From Ottelia alismoides (lineage: Eukaryota; Streptophyta; Magnoliopsida; Alismatales; Hydrocharitaceae), in assembly GCA_037367405.1 (NCBI GenBank), contig JAZKJV010010755.1:558001-622000 (forward strand): a DNA stretch of 64,000 nucleotides, read 5' to 3'. Below the pieces are notes generated by a model. It ran no database searches, was not told where the DNA came from, and saw only the letters and a program-made list of their open reading frames with translations. Below, one piece after another: positions 22,751 to 35,076 of this stretch. How positions within the stretch are numbered: the stretch's first letter is position 1; the number at the start of each line of letters is the position of its first letter. The translations under genes and the position numbers were made by a program.

Positions 22751-25366
22751 TGTTGGATATGCAAGCCCACAGTGAGCCATTATGCAATAAATGTTATTTC
22801 AAATATCATTCCATTATATGAAATGAATAATGATTAATTTATATAATAGGTCCCTTATTACAATTAGGGTTATGTACCGTGGACATCTTAATGATCATAC
22901 AACTGTTGATTCAATTGTGGAATCATAGAGGTTGGTGCTTGGATGAATATCTAAAGAGTTAGATTGAGGATTCATCAAGCGCCGTCAAATGATTGTTAAG
23001 AGATGATCTCCATCCTGTGCAGGAGATGGCAATCCTTCCCTTTTGATTGATATATGACCGACCTTGTGATGAAATTCCTCTGCATAGGAATAGAGATTCA
23101 GAGGTGTCATATTAGTTAGGACAAAGAGTATACTTAATGAGATCGAGCTGTCGTGAAATAGGCACACATCCTCTGACTGGAGACAGTTACTATATGTCTG
23201 ATTATGTACATTTGGCGGGCCGATAGGTTGATGGCCTAATCAAGGTCTATACACGGGCGTACTGGTGTGCATACAGGGGCATATGAGTAATACGGTCTTA
23301 CAAAAGGATCATACATGTTCATTTACTAAACTGAAAGACATGAGCTCACTCATGAGATATTGGGGATCAAATTCCTTGCATGTTCATCTCGCTTTGGAAG
23401 CTTTACTGAATTTGTAAGGTTTGATATATGCTTTTGTAATGTGTATGATCAACACCTAGGTATGATATATTCTTTTGGAAAGTATATGATCGATACCAAC
23501 TCCCAATGATCAAATGAGAAACTTATTGATAAAAACCTATAGGGGACAATCTAAATTGATCTAAAACTTCATATTTATTCTAGGTCTCTAGTATGAAGGA
23601 TGTATAGGTATTAGGAATACCTAAGGGTGATGTGATCATAAACGATTTTATAACCAAGAACGCATTCATTCCTAGGGAGTTATGATATGGGTTTTTGATT
23701 TTAGTGACTCCTCTCAATAGAGAGGTAATCCGATCTTGGTCCAAATGTTGGATAGTCATCTGATTGTGATTCAGATGCACGGAAGGATTAGATTTGTGAT
23801 TTTGATTAAATCAAACGTCTATGGGAGGTCCGCAAGATTTGGATTTGAGATTTGATCTCAATATCAAAGTCACTATATGAGGAATGTACAATCGCCTTGT
23901 CCTTATCTCCAACTATCCGCGGAGAAAGCACATTATCCTTGAAAGAGTTCAAGGATAATTTCATTGTGGATAATGAATATGAGCATTTAGAAATGGATAA
24001 TTAAATATTATTTAATTATTACAAATAATATGAATTTGATTCATATTATTTGTACATATAAAGAGAGTTATCTAAGATAATGAAATGTGATTTAATTATA
24101 ATAGACGTGAACAATGTGAATGTGATTCATAATATTTGGGCACATGAGAATAGATATCCAAGACAACTAATTTTTTTTAATTATCATGGATATGAATAAT
24201 GTGGTTAACACTATCCATATTAATCATATATATATTATAAATATGATTTATAATATATAAGAGAGAGTTATTTGTAAATAACGTTTACAATTTAAATGTT
24301 GATGTGAGTTGGATTCACATTGGACAATTAATTGAAAATGTAATTTACATTTTATTTTGGATTGTGAATGTGATTCACAAATTTTCAATGGCATAATTGA
24401 AATGTTCAAAAAACAAATTGGACTTATTTTTGTGGAATAATTGGCAACAAGTTATTACAAAATAGGGAGAGAATTATGAGATAGTGCAATACCATGAAAT
24501 AGGAGTGGCATGCCACATTCCTAAAGAGGAGGGTGGACGACCACTAGTTCCTAATTAGAATGGGTGGCCATCCCCTCTTCTTATAGAAGGAGGCTTGACT
24601 GTTTCCTATTATCTTCATATATGATTAATTTAATTGAAATTAAATTTTATTGATTATTATTAAATATATTAAATTAAATTAATTATTCTTGTGCCTTTAG
24701 CAATAAAATCATGACCATCGAAAGGAAGACATATCAATCTTAACCATTGATTTTTTGTTGTCCATGGATTGAGATCAATAAACTCCCAAAATATTATAAA
24801 AAAGAGGCAACCCAAGGTCTTCTTTAGACACACATTATATACTCTCTCCGTCTCTATCTCTACATGCCAAGGCTCTCTCTCCCTCATTGTGGATGTCAAC
24901 CTTGGTGGTCTAGAGAGAGTCGTCACCGTCATCGCCATGTTGTTTTGTTGCCGCTTCGATTGCTCATGGATCTCCGTCTCCTTTGATGTGCCTCACTCGT
25001 GACGAAAACGTCAGATCTCATGTGAAGAGATCAGGAGATATGCCTATCAAATAATTAACTTGGATTACGAGAAGCACATAGTTCATCCTCGCGCTCGTAA
25101 GCATCATCTCTGACAGGTCGGACTTGAGACAAGAGGCCTCTTCATTTAGAGACTCGATCGCAATCACAATTTAAGAGGTAAAAGTATTACTTGTTTGTGG
25201 TTTATATGAAATGATCTGAGAAGTGTTCTTGGGTCATGTGGTTTCATCATTTTAAATTTTTTAATTTCCGTTACCCCTAGAAATTAGTGCGACTAGTCGC
25301 TCCCAATCGCATACGATGCGATCCTCATGCTTCTGTCATGAGCTTAAGGATTTTCCCATATACTTA
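22751..25366 (+). repeat. 3' LTR of copia F
   Basis: It starts TGTTGGATATGCAAGCCCAC after the PPT and ends at about ..ATACTTA. Colinear with 8941-9842 plus 15545-17306. It lacks the solo-LTR insertion, so it shows the empty site (CTAGGGAGTTATGATATG near 23675-23692). Divergence from the 5' LTR is clear in every line. Confidence 0.85.
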
Positions 25367-26804
25367 GGGCGGGTGTAAATATCAATTTACCCATATCTCA
25401 TACTTTTCATATTCTTTGTAATTAATAATGGTATAAATGGGTAAAAGTTTGTAAACTTGTACACTTTAGTGAAACATTTTGTATGCTGGCATATAATACT
25501 ACACTTTTGTATAGTATTTTGTGTATTTGTGTAGATTAATCTATGGTGTAAATTTTTTAATAAAAGGGGTGTGCCAAAAAGAATTCACTACTAAAGGTTC
25601 TATCTGAAACTCACACTATACACAAGACTTGTATATTAGGCTACCCGATTTGGAGTGACTCTCGATTCCAAGTTTCATCATTCTTATTCATAAGGGTCTT
25701 TGGACTCAATTACTTTAACTCCATAGTTTGAAGATATACATGCTATCATTCATGCAAAATCTCAAGGCTTGAACAATTGTAAATTGTACTCCACATGCAC
25801 AATCGCATGATCCTTGTGATGAGTCACCATTTCCAGTGAGGGATTACAATTTGACAGATTAATACGGGACTTGATTTTATGAAACTCGAGGATGGTAAGG
25901 AGTTGGGAATCACGTCATGAAACCCAAGTGCCAACATGTAGAAAACTATGGGGACAAGGATCCACATACTCCCTTGATTTAGCATAGGTTCATGTATGTG
26001 TAAACCTTAAAAATTTGTGGATCAATGCAAATCAACTTGGTAAGACTAAGTAGCCTGCCAAACCTTAATTTATGCTACTAAAAAATTAAGAAAAAATTCA
26101 AAATTACAGAAAATTCGGACTAAAAAGAGCATTATAATAACTATCGAGTGCTCCCAACCTTTTGAGTGACTATTTAGATCAAGAGGAACCATGCCACAAT
26201 ACTGCCTCTTTCTACAACTTTAGGTTACCAAATAAGAGCTGTGATAATATGAAGATATATCCCTAACTTATAAATGCTACAAGATTGGATGTGGAGGTGT
26301 ATGTTATATACCCACAACCCGATCATCCGGGAAAACAAGTGTACAATGTTTGAACTTCTTGATGAACGTATTGATCCACTATAAAAAGGTTGTTTTGGAA
26401 CCCGAGTGATTCCCTTATATAATGACAATAGAAAATGATAATGCTCAATCCTACTGAATCCATAACTAGACTTTCATTCTAACATCTTAGAGTTTGAAAA
26501 CTAAAGATATGGTGGATTCAGATAAAACTTTGTTGTGAAACTAGAGTCAAGGATTTGGTTCCAAAGCTAGCCTTATAGACTAGTACCTTGGGTGAAATAA
26601 TGATTATACCCTTGTAGATGTGATTAAAACTTAATGACATTCCTTTTATATTATATGTATATATAGGGAGTCTGAAAATCAAATAAATTCAGTCCTTTTG
26701 AATGACAACTATTAACTTAGACTTTATAAGTTCTCTGAAACATATACCATGATCAATGAGTCTTGGTCTATTAATCATATCAGGGATTTAATCTAATATT
26801 TACT
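25367..26804 (+). mobile_element. Gypsy G2, 3' untranslated region, second piece
   Basis: It begins GGGCGGGTGTAAATATC and resembles the G1 3' untranslated region at 3195-3270 (purine run, then CATATCTCATACTTT, CATATT and TTAATAATGG blocks). From about 25560 to 26800 I recognise no motif; the short frames there are not supported. It ends where the minus-strand LTR of E4 starts. Assignment to the same copy as 8720-8940 is inferred. Confidence 0.4.
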
Positions 26805-29589
26805 TGATAATTCAAGAGAGATGAGGAACCTAATGCTCGATCATGGAGGGCGTGCGGTGTTTGTCAACTCGGATCCGACAATAACTGTATCGGCTGCTCT
26901 CAAGTACTTGGTACTCAATTGACTTAAATATATCAACAATCAACACATAATAATCATAAAATAATTAATAAGATGCGAGGTGAATCTTATTACCCTGTAA
27001 ATATGTGTATAGTGAGAAAGTGTAGGAGTCGAACCGCTGGAAGAAAACAAGATATGTATAATTATTATAAATTACTAAAACCCACTAATAATTATTTTTG
27101 TACTATTTTTACTTTTTGAATTTTTTGTGGGTTTTTATTATATTTAATTTATGTGTATATTTTAAAATATTTTAGATTATTTTCTATTTTTATGTTTTTA
27201 AAATTTAATTTTCTTTTCAATTTTGCAAATTTCGAATTTCTTTTTATTTTTTAAAGATATAATATGTACCTATATATCAACATATAATAAAAAAATAATA
27301 ACATCGATATTATAAATTATATATATGATATAAAATAAAAATATGGAAATATATACTGGAATAATCCTTTTCATTTTAAGGGGATTTAAATATATATTAT
27401 ATTTATAAATCTTAATAATAATAAATATATAAGTATTATATATGGTCTTCTCATTTTAAATATATCTATATATAGTCAAAACTAACAAAATAAAATGTTT
27501 TGTGTTTTTAATATTTTATCTAATTTTTTGAATTTTATAAAAATTTTTGTTAATTTTTATGTATTTAAATCTAGCTATAATTTGACGATTTTATATAATT
27601 ATTATGTATATTATATATGTTAGATTTTTTTGGGTTTTAAAATGAGAAAATAAGTTCAAAATTACCCAAAAATATTTTTAATATATATATACACACATAA
27701 TAGAAACCTATTTTTTTGGAATTTTAAGAAGTTTTTCCTGATTTTTATGATTTTTTAAGGTATGCAATTTTATTGTTTTTCATTTATATTTTTATTGTAA
27801 TTTTTGGTTTGGAATTATAATATATACTAATCTATGCACTCGATTTTTTGGAATTTTTCAAGTTAATTTTATTTATTTTGTATTTTTATAATTAATCAAG
27901 GAATATTGCTGTCCTATTCTATTTTAAAAAATGAAAAATGCAGGTAAATGTCAAAATAAAAATAAAGCATGAACCAATGATATATTAGGAACCTTCAGTA
28001 TTTTTCAAAAGATTTTTAAGTGACTAGAACTATTTATGCAAAATGAAAAGGCATAAATAAAAATAAAAATGCTCATAGGGGTAATTTTCCAATAAAAATA
28101 AAGGCCATGGGTCTCCATTGAATTATCTTAAATTATCACGTATATTACATTTTGTGGACTAGAATTATATAGAGGAGCCTGGGAGGGCTTATATGCGAAA
28201 CTTCTAAGCGCTTCACATGGGTGGTCACGTGAGGTGACATGTGATGAAGGGTTGGTGAGCCCTGCCTGGTCGACATGGGATAGGGACGATGTTGAACAAA
28301 GAGGCGAGATTCTTGAGGGCTAAATGGGCATGGATGATGCATGAAAATGGGGAGAAGGAGGGCACCTGTGAGCTTATCACAAGAAGGGATTAGAAGGCGG
28401 TACAATTGACCTGGGATTAACGAAAGAAGAGCTCTGGTTGGTCCACATGGACTAGCCAGAGAATTAGAGGGAATAATTCCTTTATTAATTCATTAAAATT
28501 AGTGAATGAATTTATTAATTTTTTGTTTAAAATATAAAAATGTTTATTATCTATTTACTATTTTACTATGATTTTTTTAATTATTTTTACAAAGTTTATT
28601 AGGTGCTCATATTTACATGATAAGTATATATACATGTCATTGGTATTATTTTATTTTTACTTTCTATTTTGTATTGCATTATCATACTTACATAATTTAT
28701 ATATTTATAACTTATTTATATACACCATTTCATATTTTTTTGTATTTTTTCTGATTTTATTTGTTTACTTAAATAAATATGTACATGTATTATATATGTG
28801 TAGTTAACCTATATATTATAATACTTTATTTCTTTTAATGTATTTTTTATGGTTTTATTCTATATTTATTATTGAAATGTATTTTAAATAATATTTACAA
28901 GTAAATACAAATATAAGGAAGTTAAAAATATGAAGAATGAATATAATGAATATTATATATAGGTATATAGTATAATATGGACTAAAGAGCGAACTTTTGC
29001 ATCTCAACTCCAAATTAAATGAATCCATCTTCATTAAATAAATAATTAAATTTATAAACCATAAAGGTGAGTTTGTTTAGATTTTGGGTTCAAAGGGAGA
29101 AGATACATGTTTGGGAAGTTTCCTTTGCAACTTTTTATTTTATGCGTCATGGGTGCACTCTGTATTATTTTAATGTGAAATAAATTTTGTATTTTTCATT
29201 AAATTTTTATGTATTTTATTATTTGAGATGTAAAAATAGAAAAATAAAATAGGTACCAAATAACCATTAATTGATAAATAGAGTTAGGGTTTTATGAGTG
29301 TTCTATGTATAGTTTCTCTGCCCTATCTCCCCCTACTTTATTCCTTATCGATCAATTTGTGACGACTGGGTCTCGACGTCTAGGGTCATTCAGTGTCTTT
29401 GACGATTAATTTCTTTTTCATTTCTTCTCTTTCATTCTTTTCTTTTGTAATTAAATACTAATCTTTGTACATTATTAAATAGTCAATTATTGAGTGTTAT
29501 TTTGTACAAATTAATAATATTTACACGTATTTAGATAGGTATTTAAGTCCAAAATGAAAGAATAAATTTGATGAAATGGAGATTCATCA
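26805..29589 (-). repeat. 3' LTR of gypsy E4
   Basis: Read on the minus strand it starts TGATGAATCTCCATTTCATCA (upper end 29589), right after a PPT at 29590-29605, and ends ..GAATTATCA (26805). Near 28433-28458 is a palindrome around GGTCCACATGGAC matching the promoter palindrome of E3. It also contains TCACGTGAGGTGACATG near 28225, also seen at 44540 and 60768. The 3' end is approximate. Confidence 0.7.
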
Positions 29590-30417
29590 TCCCCTATACT
29601 TGTCTTTTCTAGTCCCTAGCAAACACTTATGATAATGAGTGCAGAAGAAGAAAATAAAGAGAAGGAAAAGAAAGAACTTGGAATAATTTTTGACTCTTAA
29701 ACTTATCTTAATAAAATAAAAGTCTGGAGCTCAATTAAGACATTTGATTTTTTTTGTTTGTTTGGAGCCACATTCAAGTTAGGAAGTGTGACTCAACAAA
29801 CCTTAGGTTTCATGCTACTCTATTCAGTTAAATTCACAGTCTGGTTAGAACCATCCTTTCAGTTACATACTATTGCAACCTTGAAATGACAAGTACCATG
29901 TGTATGGATTGTGTTAGCTCTTCACAAACAAATCACTAAATTAACAAGTGGTCTCCTCCTTTGGAAACTGGTCCTCGGGAGATGTTTATGTCCTTGTATG
30001 CTTAGGTGCATTCTAGCTCACAACCGAAGGGGGGGAAGCTAGAAGAATGGGAAAAGACGTGGAAATGGACCCGTGTAGCCGTATTTCCTTGTAAAGCTTG
30101 GCCAGTGTGACTGAGTATTCACCAAGAAGAAGGCCATTTTCTGGAAGCTCAAATTTTTTTGAATTTTTTGGTGTAGGTTTCTATTTGCATGTTCTCTATG
30201 TGTGGCATTACTTTTCATTCTTGATTTGGCTCGATATATATAGAATCTTTTGGTCCGTCCATGTTTTAAGGTCTTGGAAAAAGTTGTGCTACCAGACCAT
30301 TCCCCATCTCAAGCCTTATTTCAATCCAATCTCCAATCGTTAGATGTACATGCTATCGGAGGAAGTGGGTTGAAGTACCAATTTCGACAATACCCAAGAA
30401 TGGTTCCTGAGCCACCG
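29590..30417 (-). mobile_element. E4 PPT and 3' untranslated region, truncated
   Basis: Read on the minus strand the PPT is AGACAAGTATAGGGGA next to the LTR. The rest is colinear with 34369-35076 (E3) and 39001-39810 (E2): the same blocks around AAACACTTATG, AAGAAAGAACTTGG, GTCTGGTTAGAACCATCC and AGAAGAATGGGA. The match with E2 stops after GAGCCACC, where the LTR of E3 begins. No coding sequence. Confidence 0.7.
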
Positions 30418-33400
30418 TGACGAAGATATTTCTGGCTGCATTGCCTTAATCTTCTGATGTTACGGCAGTGAAATCGATCGAGGCACATGAGGCTTTCTTG
30501 AGGTTTCAGAAGGTGAGACCACAATTGTCGAAGTGACCGAACATGACACTCAGTTGATTTAACAATTAACCCACAAGATGAATTATCAAATAAGGGATAA
30601 TAAAGTGAGTTAAAATTTATTACAATCCAGATAAGATGTGTATTGTGTATAGTAAGCAAGTAGTTTGGGTGTCGAACTCAGGATTAGATGGGTGTAGGTT
30701 ATTAATTACTTCAAATTAAAAGATGTATGTAGGTATAACTGTTATTTACTTAATGTTTTTGTGGGTTTTAAATTATATTTAATTTTTATAGCTTTTTAAT
30801 GTTTTATATTTTTTTAATGTTTTTTATTCCATAATTTTGGTTTTCTTTTTAATTTTTTGATTTTTAATTTCGTTTTGTTTTTAGAATATATAATATGTAT
30901 ATACATATATGTAATAATATGTATAATATAAATAATATATGTAAAATATATAATAATAGATATAAAGGAATTTAGTATATACAAATAAAAACATTCCTTT
31001 TTATTTTTTTAAAGGTCTTAAAATATATTCATGCTTTTATAATTAACAATAATAATATTGACTATATATAAGTAGTATTATTTATATATATATATATTCA
31101 TATATATTATAAAAGGAATTATATTTATAAGTATAGATATATGTAATCAAAAATATTAAATAAAATATTTTTGCGTTTTTAATATTGTTTTATGTTGTTG
31201 TGAATTCGTTGCTGATTTTTGCTAATTTATGCATTTTCAAAGTCTGAAATACACCAAAATAGGGAGTTAATTAACAAGTACGATTGTTCTTGGATTTAAC
31301 AATAGATAATATCTCAAAAGTTCCCAAAATTAATTTTAGTATATACTATAAATAAAATTATACAACATAAAAGTATTGTTTTTTAGAATTATAAGATTTT
31401 TACTAAATGTTTTAGGGTTAGGAGGGATTTTCTATTTTAAGGTTTTTCTTATATTCTTTGTTATTGTTGTTATGGAGTTATGTTATATAGTATTATCTAA
31501 TATCGAATTTTTATAAATTTTAGATAAGGTTTTATATTTTTTGTATTTTTATAACTAAATAGGGAATAAATAATTCCTAAATTATTTTTAATAATAGAAA
31601 AATGTGCGAAGATGATAAATAAATTCTTAGCATGAATAAGAATAAAACAAAGTACCTTTAGCTATTTTCTCATAATTTTCAGAGCATTAGAGCTATCTAT
31701 ATCAAAATAAAAAGTGATAAATAAATTCAATATGCTGGTAGGGGTATATTTGCAATAATAAAAAATTACCAGGTTTACATGCAAGATACCCAATGTCTTA
31801 ACATTTAATTATAACTTTTATGGACTAAACATAAATAAAAAAAGTTGATAGGGTACGTTTGTAATTTGCTCACCTCGTGTGGGCCATTAGGAGAGGTGAG
31901 TTGGAACAGGACATTTACATAATATTCAACAAATGTAGAAACCTAGTTGCACTTTTGACATGAAAATTTAAACTTAATTTAATATTTATAGGACTCTTTG
32001 ACATTGACAAGTAGGTAGAGGGGTCTTGTGTAAATTACCCATTTAAATGCGTGCAGTCAAAGGGTGGTCCTTGCGCTACATGTTGTTATCAATGTTGTGG
32101 GCACATTGATTTGCTTCGAGAATGGACATCTCATATTAGATCTGGGCTGCCTCATGAATCGGACAGTGCTGGATAAAGGATAAAGAACACCAAGAACACC
32201 ATTCTTGTTGAACTTCAATTAATTGAGTCTCGGTCCTCAGGCATCCTGTCACTTCATTGATAGGCCCTCCATCTTCCCGACGATCCTCCACATCTATAGA
32301 CAAGTACATACTACCTCTAATTCCCCTCGAATGGGACTTTGGATCTTCAGCAACCTGGAGCAACAAAAGAGGTTCCATGGCACACCAGGTGGATCCTTGT
32401 TGCCCAAGAACTACACCAAAATGTTCCACGACATGAGATTATGGTCCTCGGTTGGAAATAGAGGGAGCTCTGGAGTTGTGTGATAGAGGGAGCTCGATTC
32501 ACCAGATCCTAGTAAGATAAGGGTTGAATTTGAGAGGCAAAAGATGAATAAGATCATACGGATTGAAATTGGGGTGAAATACGGGTAGAATACAAGCAGA
32601 AACAAGGTGATTTTGGCATAGAGCTCAAGCTCCATGTTAAAGAGGGATTTTGATTTAACCAATATTACAATCTTAATACTGAAATTAAAACACGGAAACG
32701 AAACCTAATATTAAAACTAACTAAAAAAATGCAAACATTTGACCTTGATTTAGTCCAAAGATCGAAGAGGTTGAACCGCTCGAAGGGGCTTCTAGTGATG
32801 GTGGATCGGCCAAGACCCTCCTCCTCATCGCTACAAATCTGTAGAGATGGCATCTTGTCACTAAGCACATGCCATATGATCTGAGGGGATAGGAGGTGCG
32901 AAAGGGGGATCAAACTCGCAAAAATGGTGAAGGAGGTTTATTCATAGATGGATATGGGAGGATGTTCAAGGAGAGATTGCACGAATCTCAACGGAGGTTG
33001 GGGAGAAGTAGGGCATCGACAATGGAGAGGGATGATCAAGCTACAAGAGGGTGGTCCACTCAATGAAGATGGAGGCATGGAGTAAAAATGAGGAGAATAT
33101 TGGCCACACATGAGTTTTGACTCATGTCAGAGAGGAAGGAAGGACTGTTGACCGGGTGGTCAAGCGTCGGGGCTCCCTGATTGGTCTACGTGAACCAATC
33201 AGGGAAATTCCTATTCAAAATTCTTCATTAAATAAATAATAAATAAAAAATTCTATTATATTTTTATGATAAAACATAAACAATGTTTCTTACTTTATGT
33301 AGTATATTTAGGATATTTTTATTTATTTTTACAAGAACATTTATTTTGTGCTAATATTTACATGTAGGGTTATAGGTATAAATGCCTATATTTAGCATAT

Positions 33401-34368
33401 TTTATTTCTATTTTTTCTTATATGTTCTATTATTTTCTATTAATAATATATATATATATTTAACTTATTTAATTACATATTTTGATATTTTACTGTATTT
33501 TTTAGTTTTGTTATATACTTAAATAATTATCTACATATATTATATATGTATATTATAGGTATGTCTTACCTACATATTAAAGTACACTTTTATCTTAATG
33601 AATTTTTAATGGTTTTAATTTTGATTTTTTTATTATGTATATATATTAAAAATAATATTTACAAATATGTAAAAATATGATAAAGTGAAAAATATAAAGA
33701 TTAAAAAATTAAATATTATATACATATATCTTGCACAATGAGGGCCCGACAACTAACTTTTGCATGTTAACACCAAATTGAATGAAACCACCTTTTTTAA
33801 ATAGATAACTTAATTTTATAAATAATATAGGTAATTTTGTTCAATTTTGAATCCATAGATATAGGTCTGGGAAGTTTCCTACACAGAATAACTTATTTAT
33901 TCTGTGTTGGTCGGGTACACTATACTTTATTTTTGAAAAAAATAAAATTTGTATTTTTCTTTGTATTTTTATGTATAATTTTTATATACATGATTTATTG
34001 ATATGAGGTATAAAAATATGAAAATAAAATAGTTTTCATAATGAAATATATTGATAAAAAGAATCAGGGTTTTAATCTAATTTTTTGTACAATATCTTTG
34101 CTCTATCCCCCCCTATTTTATTCCTCATCGACCAGGACATTGCGATGACTATGTCTCGGGGTCTAGGGTCACTCGGTGTCTTTGATACTTCATTCTCTTT
34201 ATTTTCTTTCATTTATTCTTTTATTTTGAAATTAAATATAGTATATTATACGATATTTATGTACAAAATATCAATGTTATTTTTCACAAATTAATGTTAT
34301 ATGCATGCATTTGACTAGGGAATTAAGGTCAAAATGAATGAATAAAGGAGACGAATGGTGATTAATCA
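30418..34368 (-). repeat. 3' LTR of gypsy E3
   Basis: Read on the minus strand it starts TGATTAATCACC at 34368, after PPT GGCAAGTATATGGAGG, and is placed as ending near 30418, where the E4 untranslated region is broken. It carries an inverted W-box pair (33147-33163) and a 30-bp palindrome (33175-33204) made of two ATTGGT/ACCAAT arms around CTACGTGA. GC-richer sequence at 32050-33200 is the presumed transcribed part. The lower boundary is inferred from where E2 and E4 untranslated regions diverge. Confidence 0.65.
33175..33204. promoter_or_regulatory. CCAAT/ACGT palindrome in the E3 LTR
   Basis: A 30-base near-perfect palindrome (13 of 15 pairs) with inverted CCAAT boxes flanking an ACGT core. 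Related or half sites occur at 6266-6284, 10811-10820, 28433-28458 and about 61005-61020. CCAAT boxes bind NF-Y factors and ACGT cores bind bZIP factors in plants; the role here is inferred. Confidence 0.5.
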
Positions 34369-35076
34369 CCTCCATATACTTGCCTGTGCTAGACCCTATA
34401 AAAAACTTCTGCTAATAAGCGCATAAAAGGAAAAAAGGAAAAAAGAAAGAACTTGGAATAATATTTCACTTTAAACTTATCTTGATAAAATCGAAGTTTG
34501 TAGCTCAGTTAAGACCTTTAGATTATTGGTGTGATTTGAATCTCACCAAGGTTAGGAAGTGTGAGACAACATCCCTTAAGTTCCATAATCCAATTATCGA
34601 GTTCAACTCACAGTCTGGTCAGAACCATCCTCTTAGTCGCATACTTTTGCAACCTTGAAATTATATAACCATGTGTGTGAATTTGATAGCTCTTCCCAGA
34701 TAAACCACAGAACTATTAAGGAGTCTCCTACTCTTGCCACTCCTCCTCGTGGAGACAAGTATTCCATTCTAATGTCAGGTTCTTGCAAGTTTCACAATCA
34801 AATATGGAGAAGTTAGAAGAATGGGAAGAGAAGTGGGAATGGATCAGTGTAGTCTCATTCCCTTGTGAAGCTAAGATAGTGTAACCATGTCTTCACCAAG
34901 AAGCAAGATTTTCTCTGAAGCTAAATATTTTTTGTGGAATTTTCGGTGTATGCTTAATTTTGGACATTTTCTTTGTATTTCATTGCGCTACATTATTGTT
35001 TTTGCCCTAACATATATAGAATATTTTGGTCCGCCCATGTTTTGGGGTCATAGAAAGAGTTGAGATAGCATACTAA
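34369..35076 (-). mobile_element. E3 PPT and 3' untranslated region, truncated
   Basis: Colinear with 29590 onward (E4) and 39001 onward (E2). It stops after AGCATACTA, about 100 bases earlier in the alignment than the break in E4, and is followed by the LTR of E2. No coding sequence. Confidence 0.7.

Larger units (their letters stand above)
8941..25366 (+). mobile_element. Ty1-copia element F, degenerate, interrupted
   Basis: An LTR element with both LTRs, a tRNA-Met-like PBS at 17309-17321, copia-order protein relics (pre-integrase, integrase, RT, RNase H) and a PPT at 22737-22750. Integrase before RT is the Ty1-copia order. The flanking 5 bases are GGGGG (8936-8940) and GGGCG (25367-25371), a plausible target duplication with one change. 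The LTRs (about 2.6 kb) are much diverged from each other and pol is full of stops, so the insertion is old. The 5' LTR is split by solo LTR S. Lineage within copia is not assigned. Confidence 0.85.

Noticed and set aside
26200..26804. tRNA or other RNA gene near 26280-26340
   Set aside because: Some stem-like words, but no cloverleaf and no A or B box could be made out.
32136..32483. Overlapping frames on both strands in the E3 LTR
   Set aside because: They lie in the GC-richer transcribed part of the LTR, have no domain, and neither frame is kept in the E1 or E2 LTRs.
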